64,000 nt of DNA, taken from positions 1 to 64,000 of the forward strand of contig JAEUIU010000071.1 in the NCBI GenBank assembly GCA_016795065.1, read 5' to 3'. Positions within the stretch are counted from its first letter, which is position 1; each line of letters opens with the position of its first letter. The notes under the pieces were generated by a model, which searched no databases, was not told the origin of the DNA, and saw only the letters and a program-made list of their open reading frames with translations. Positions 61,604 to 64,000 of the stretch are shown here, piece by piece. Origin of the DNA: Phycisphaerae bacterium (GTDB taxonomy: Bacteria > Planctomycetota > Phycisphaerae > Phycisphaerales > SM1A02). A program made the translations under genes and the position numbers.

Positions 61604-62838
61604 CCGCCATGCCCGGCTGCGGCGAAGGCGGACCGTTGCATGTCGTCGAGGTCCCCGAGGGCTCGGGCGACGTGCTGATTGCCATGATCGCGGCCATCGG
61701 TCGGGAACTCGGACTGCGGGCTGGCGAAGGGCCGCGCGTCTTTGTGGTTGGTCCCGAGCGGACGGCGGCTCGAGCTGTTCTGGAAGGCTGTCGATTGGAG
61801 GGGCGCTTCTGCCCACCACTCCGCTCGCCCCTCCTGGCGACGCGTTCGTTGCGGGCAGCGATCGATGCGGCGGGAACGGGAGATGGCCTCGTGGTCTGGG
61901 GTTCGCCCGTTTTGGCTGGCCTGGTGCATGGCCTGCGGCGGTCGGCGGGTGGGCGATTGGAGTGGGTGGTGACTGGCACCATTGGGCCCATGCCGTCGTG
62001 GGTGCTTCGTCGGGTGCGAGGCCTTCGGGCGACCGTGCTTTCAGAGTCGCTCGTGGCACCGCTGGGTCGGATCCTCACAGGGGTCTCGCTGGAATCGGTA
62101 CAGCCTTGGATTGGGCGAGCGAGCCCCTTGGCCAACGTGTCGCCCTCAACGTTGAGCAGGGAATCGCTACGTGCCGAATGGGACGCAGATGACGATGTGC
62201 TCGTCGTCGGCTTGGCTGGCCCCGAGCCGGCGTGGACCGACTACCGCCGGGCAGCCGATGTCGCTGGCATCGCCGCGGTGCGCGGCACGCGCGTCCGGCT
62301 CATCGGACATCCCGACACGGCGCGGGCGTGGCGCACCCAGCGATGGATGGAAGAGGTTGGACTCGCCCGCAACCCCCTACTCGTCGATGAACGCATCTCC
62401 CGGCCGTGGGAGGTCCTCGCCGGTCTCGATGTGGGCTTGGCGTTGGGCGACGGCGTACGGACCGCGGGAGCGGAAGCGGGGGGACGACGCTGGTCGACGC
62501 TTACCTCCCGCGGCGCCGGACAGGCTACCGTTATGGCGACCCCCTCGATCGGAGCCCTCTGGTTCGCTCGGTCGGGGCTTCCGGTTCTGGTCGAGGAGGG
62601 TGCGATCGACCCAGAACTCGTTGGGGCAGAAGGGGATGCCCGATTCGCGGTGGACGACCCGTTGCGGGCGACTCGTGAGGTCATTCTCTTTGCCAAGGAC
62701 CGTGCGGCATGCTCGGCCGCGGGGGGCCGAGCGAAGGCTGCGGTCGATGCGACCGTGTTGCCCACCTGCTGGGGGAGGATCTACGGGAGTGCGAATGACG
62801 TCGCCTCGCCGATGCGCACACCTGTGATGGTGGCGTGA
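61600..62838 (+). CDS. Unknown protein, possible GT-B-fold enzyme
   Basis: A 412-residue soluble protein. V-V-G-P-E-R-T-A-A-R, G-D-G-L-V-V-W-G-S-P-V-L and V-L-V-V-G-L-A-G-P-E-P-A suggest two Rossmann-like halves as in GT-B glycosyltransferases, but no clear sugar-nucleotide motif is seen. It is translationally coupled to the lipoprotein gene (ATGA). Function open; envelope sugar work is a guess from the neighbours. Confidence 0.65.
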   Translation: MTAMPGCGEGGPLHVVEVPEGSGDVLIAMIAAIGRELGLRAGEGPRVFVVGPERTAARAVLEGCRLEGRFCPPLRSPLLATRSLRAAIDAAGTGDGLVVWGSPVLAGLVHGLRRSAGGRLEWVVTGTIGPMPSWVLRRVRGLRATVLSESLVAPLGRILTGVSLESVQPWIGRASPLANVSPSTLSRESLRAEWDADDDVLVVGLAGPEPAWTDYRRAADVAGIAAVRGTRVRLIGHPDTARAWRTQRWMEEVGLARNPLLVDERISRPWEVLAGLDVGLALGDGVRTAGAEAGGRRWSTLTSRGAGQATVMATPSIGALWFARSGLPVLVEEGAIDPELVGAEGDARFAVDDPLRATREVILFAKDRAACSAAGGRAKAAVDATVLPTCWGRIYGSANDVASPMRTPVMVA

Positions 62839-63131
62839 CCAGAGCTTCGGTCTCGAGCCGGGTCGAAGTGAAGACCTCGCGGACGGGAAACAACTCTCGG
62901 CGGCCAAGGAATTCGTCGGGTACTGTCCGCGCCGAGTGCACATCGGCCATGGGCCACCCGTCCAGTGCGACGGTGCTGGCCATTGTTGCGGTGCAGTGAG
63001 GCGAATCGCCTTTCCTCGAACAAGCCACCCACGCCCACCATAGCCCAACGTACCCCCAAGGTAACAACGACCGTCGCGGCGGGACCGACCCGATTGGCCC
63101 CCATCGACCCCGCGACTGATGGAGTCCCCGC

Positions 63132-64000
63132 ATGACCAAGCTCAGCTCGCCACGCCTGTCGAATGTCTGGTCCGCTCTCCTCTGCGCCGCGCCGATCATC
63201 GGCTGCCTCGCGTCCGACGCAGCGGCAGGGGTCAAGCTCATCGCCCTTCCGGAACGGGAGCGTGTGGAGATTCGGCTCGAACGTCTCGGTCTCACCTTGG
63301 TCGAGGAAGAGCGCACCGTTCCGCTCGCCGCCGGCGCCAACGACGTCGTCTTCGCGTGGGCCAACACCGCGATCGACAAGGGCACGATTCAGTTCCGCAG
63401 CCTCACCACACCTGACCAGATCAAGGTGCTGAGCGTCTCCTATCCGCCGGGCGAGAACGCCCTCACCTGGCAGGTCGCGGCCCCCGCCGCCGGACCGGCG
63501 AAGGTGCGGATCAGCTACATCATCATGGGTGTGGACAAGAGCTACGAATATCGAGCCGAAACGAGCAAGGACGAAAAGACGCTGTCGCTCTGGCAATACG
63601 TTCAGCTTCACAATCGAACGCAGGAGAGCTTCGGCGAGAGCGGCATGTCGTTTGGGTTCGGCGATCGGCTCGAGCGGCCAATCGGGCGCAGCGAGACCCG
63701 CAAGATTCTCGCCGCCCGCTTCGACGGGGTGAAGGTGAAGAAGACCTATACCGCTGACCTCGCCTCGTTCGGCATGCTCGATCCGGCCAAGCAGCAGCTC
63801 AAGATCCCGATGCACTACGTGCTTGAGAACGACACCGAGCATGGCCTCGGGCGTTTCCCGATGGAGGGCGGCAAGGTCCGCATCTTCCAGGCCGACGACA
63901 AGGGCGGCGTCGCCTTCCTCGGCGAGGATTGGGGGCCCTTCGCGGCCCGGGACGACGAGTGGCGCCTCTATGTCGGCGTCGCCAAGGACGTGGTAGTCAA
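63132..64000 (+). CDS. Exported DUF4139-type protein, 3' end outside window
   Basis: The frame from ATG 63132 is open to the window end (289 codons visible). A signal peptide (residues about 9-33) ends S-D-A-A-A-G. The body matches the DUF4139 / mucoidy-inhibitor-like style: V-E-I-R-L-E-R-L-G-L-T-L-V-E-E-E-R-T-V-P and V-R-I-S-Y-I-I-M-G-V-D-K-S-Y-E-Y. Its role is not established. A gene-free stretch of 293 bp precedes it, in which I saw nothing firm. Confidence 0.82.
   Translation, partial: MTKLSSPRLSNVWSALLCAAPIIGCLASDAAAGVKLIALPERERVEIRLERLGLTLVEEERTVPLAAGANDVVFAWANTAIDKGTIQFRSLTTPDQIKVLSVSYPPGENALTWQVAAPAAGPAKVRISYIIMGVDKSYEYRAETSKDEKTLSLWQYVQLHNRTQESFGESGMSFGFGDRLERPIGRSETRKILAARFDGVKVKKTYTADLASFGMLDPAKQQLKIPMHYVLENDTEHGLGRFPMEGGKVRIFQADDKGGVAFLGEDWGPFAARDDEWRLYVGVAKDVVV

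Overview
The window is high-GC DNA with dense coding on both strands. It most likely comes from a Phycisphaerae-type planctomycete. The evidence is the C-terminal GC-type dockerin pairs on many secreted proteins (D-L-D-G-N/D-G ... A-D-L-x-x-L-L-G-A-W-G), two ECF sigma / Ser-Thr kinase-TPR modules, an LpxC-FabZ fusion in a lipid A/BamA operon, and ASPIC/UnbV and beta-helix secreted proteins. The species assignment is inference; no rRNA is present.

Layout. 0-1.5 kb: a type II restriction-modification pair, tail to tail, with the presumed nuclease cut by the window edge. 1.8-2 kb: initiator tRNA-Met with a clear sigma-70 promoter and a terminator. 2-6.4 kb: a cation/proton antiporter fused to a PTS EIIA-like domain, a Ycf46-like AAA ATPase, and a divergent MscS channel. 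6.4-12 kb: a secreted VCBS/ASPIC protein, an OLD-family nuclease, and the ABC-F factor EttA. 11.7-21 kb: two paralogous zinc-ribbon membrane proteins, a SpoIIE/RsbU-type phosphatase, an M24 peptidase, two unknown coupled genes, and an ECF sigma factor with its kinase. 21-29.1 kb: an outer-membrane operon, bamA - ompH - ompH - lpxD - lpxC/fabZ - lpxA. 29.2-36.7 kb: gcvT, five dockerin-bearing secreted proteins, a TrmB-type regulator split by a +1 frameshift, and a short secreted protein that may be truncated. 36.8-42.6 kb: an RpoD/SigA-type sigma factor, a UVR-motif protein, an M28-PA-PDZ peptidase, and a membrane protein. 42.6-43.4 kb: a gene-poor stretch with a strong candidate for an unannotated structured RNA, then tRNA-Glu. 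43.5-50 kb: a beta-helix dockerin protein, aroB, a ParA ATPase fused to a CBM48/AMPK-type domain, and a partner that looks like a ParA/MinD homologue without a P-loop. 50-55.2 kb: the pntAA-pntAB-pntB transhydrogenase operon and a serB-serA fusion. 55.2-59.1 kb: an M19 dipeptidase and the second kinase/sigma module. 59.3-64 kb: a DUF2752 protein, two periplasmic/lipoprotein-like proteins, an unknown GT-B-like protein, and the start of a DUF4139-type exported protein.

The most noteworthy points are: the ParA-CBM48 fusion plus its degenerate ParA-like neighbour, with a repeat-invaded linker; the promoter-hairpins-terminator RNA at about 42,953-43,131; the UUU-UGA-C +1 shift in the TrmB regulator, with an inverted repeat over its ribosome-binding site; the fusion of the first and last enzymes of serine synthesis; and the two near-parallel sigma/kinase modules.
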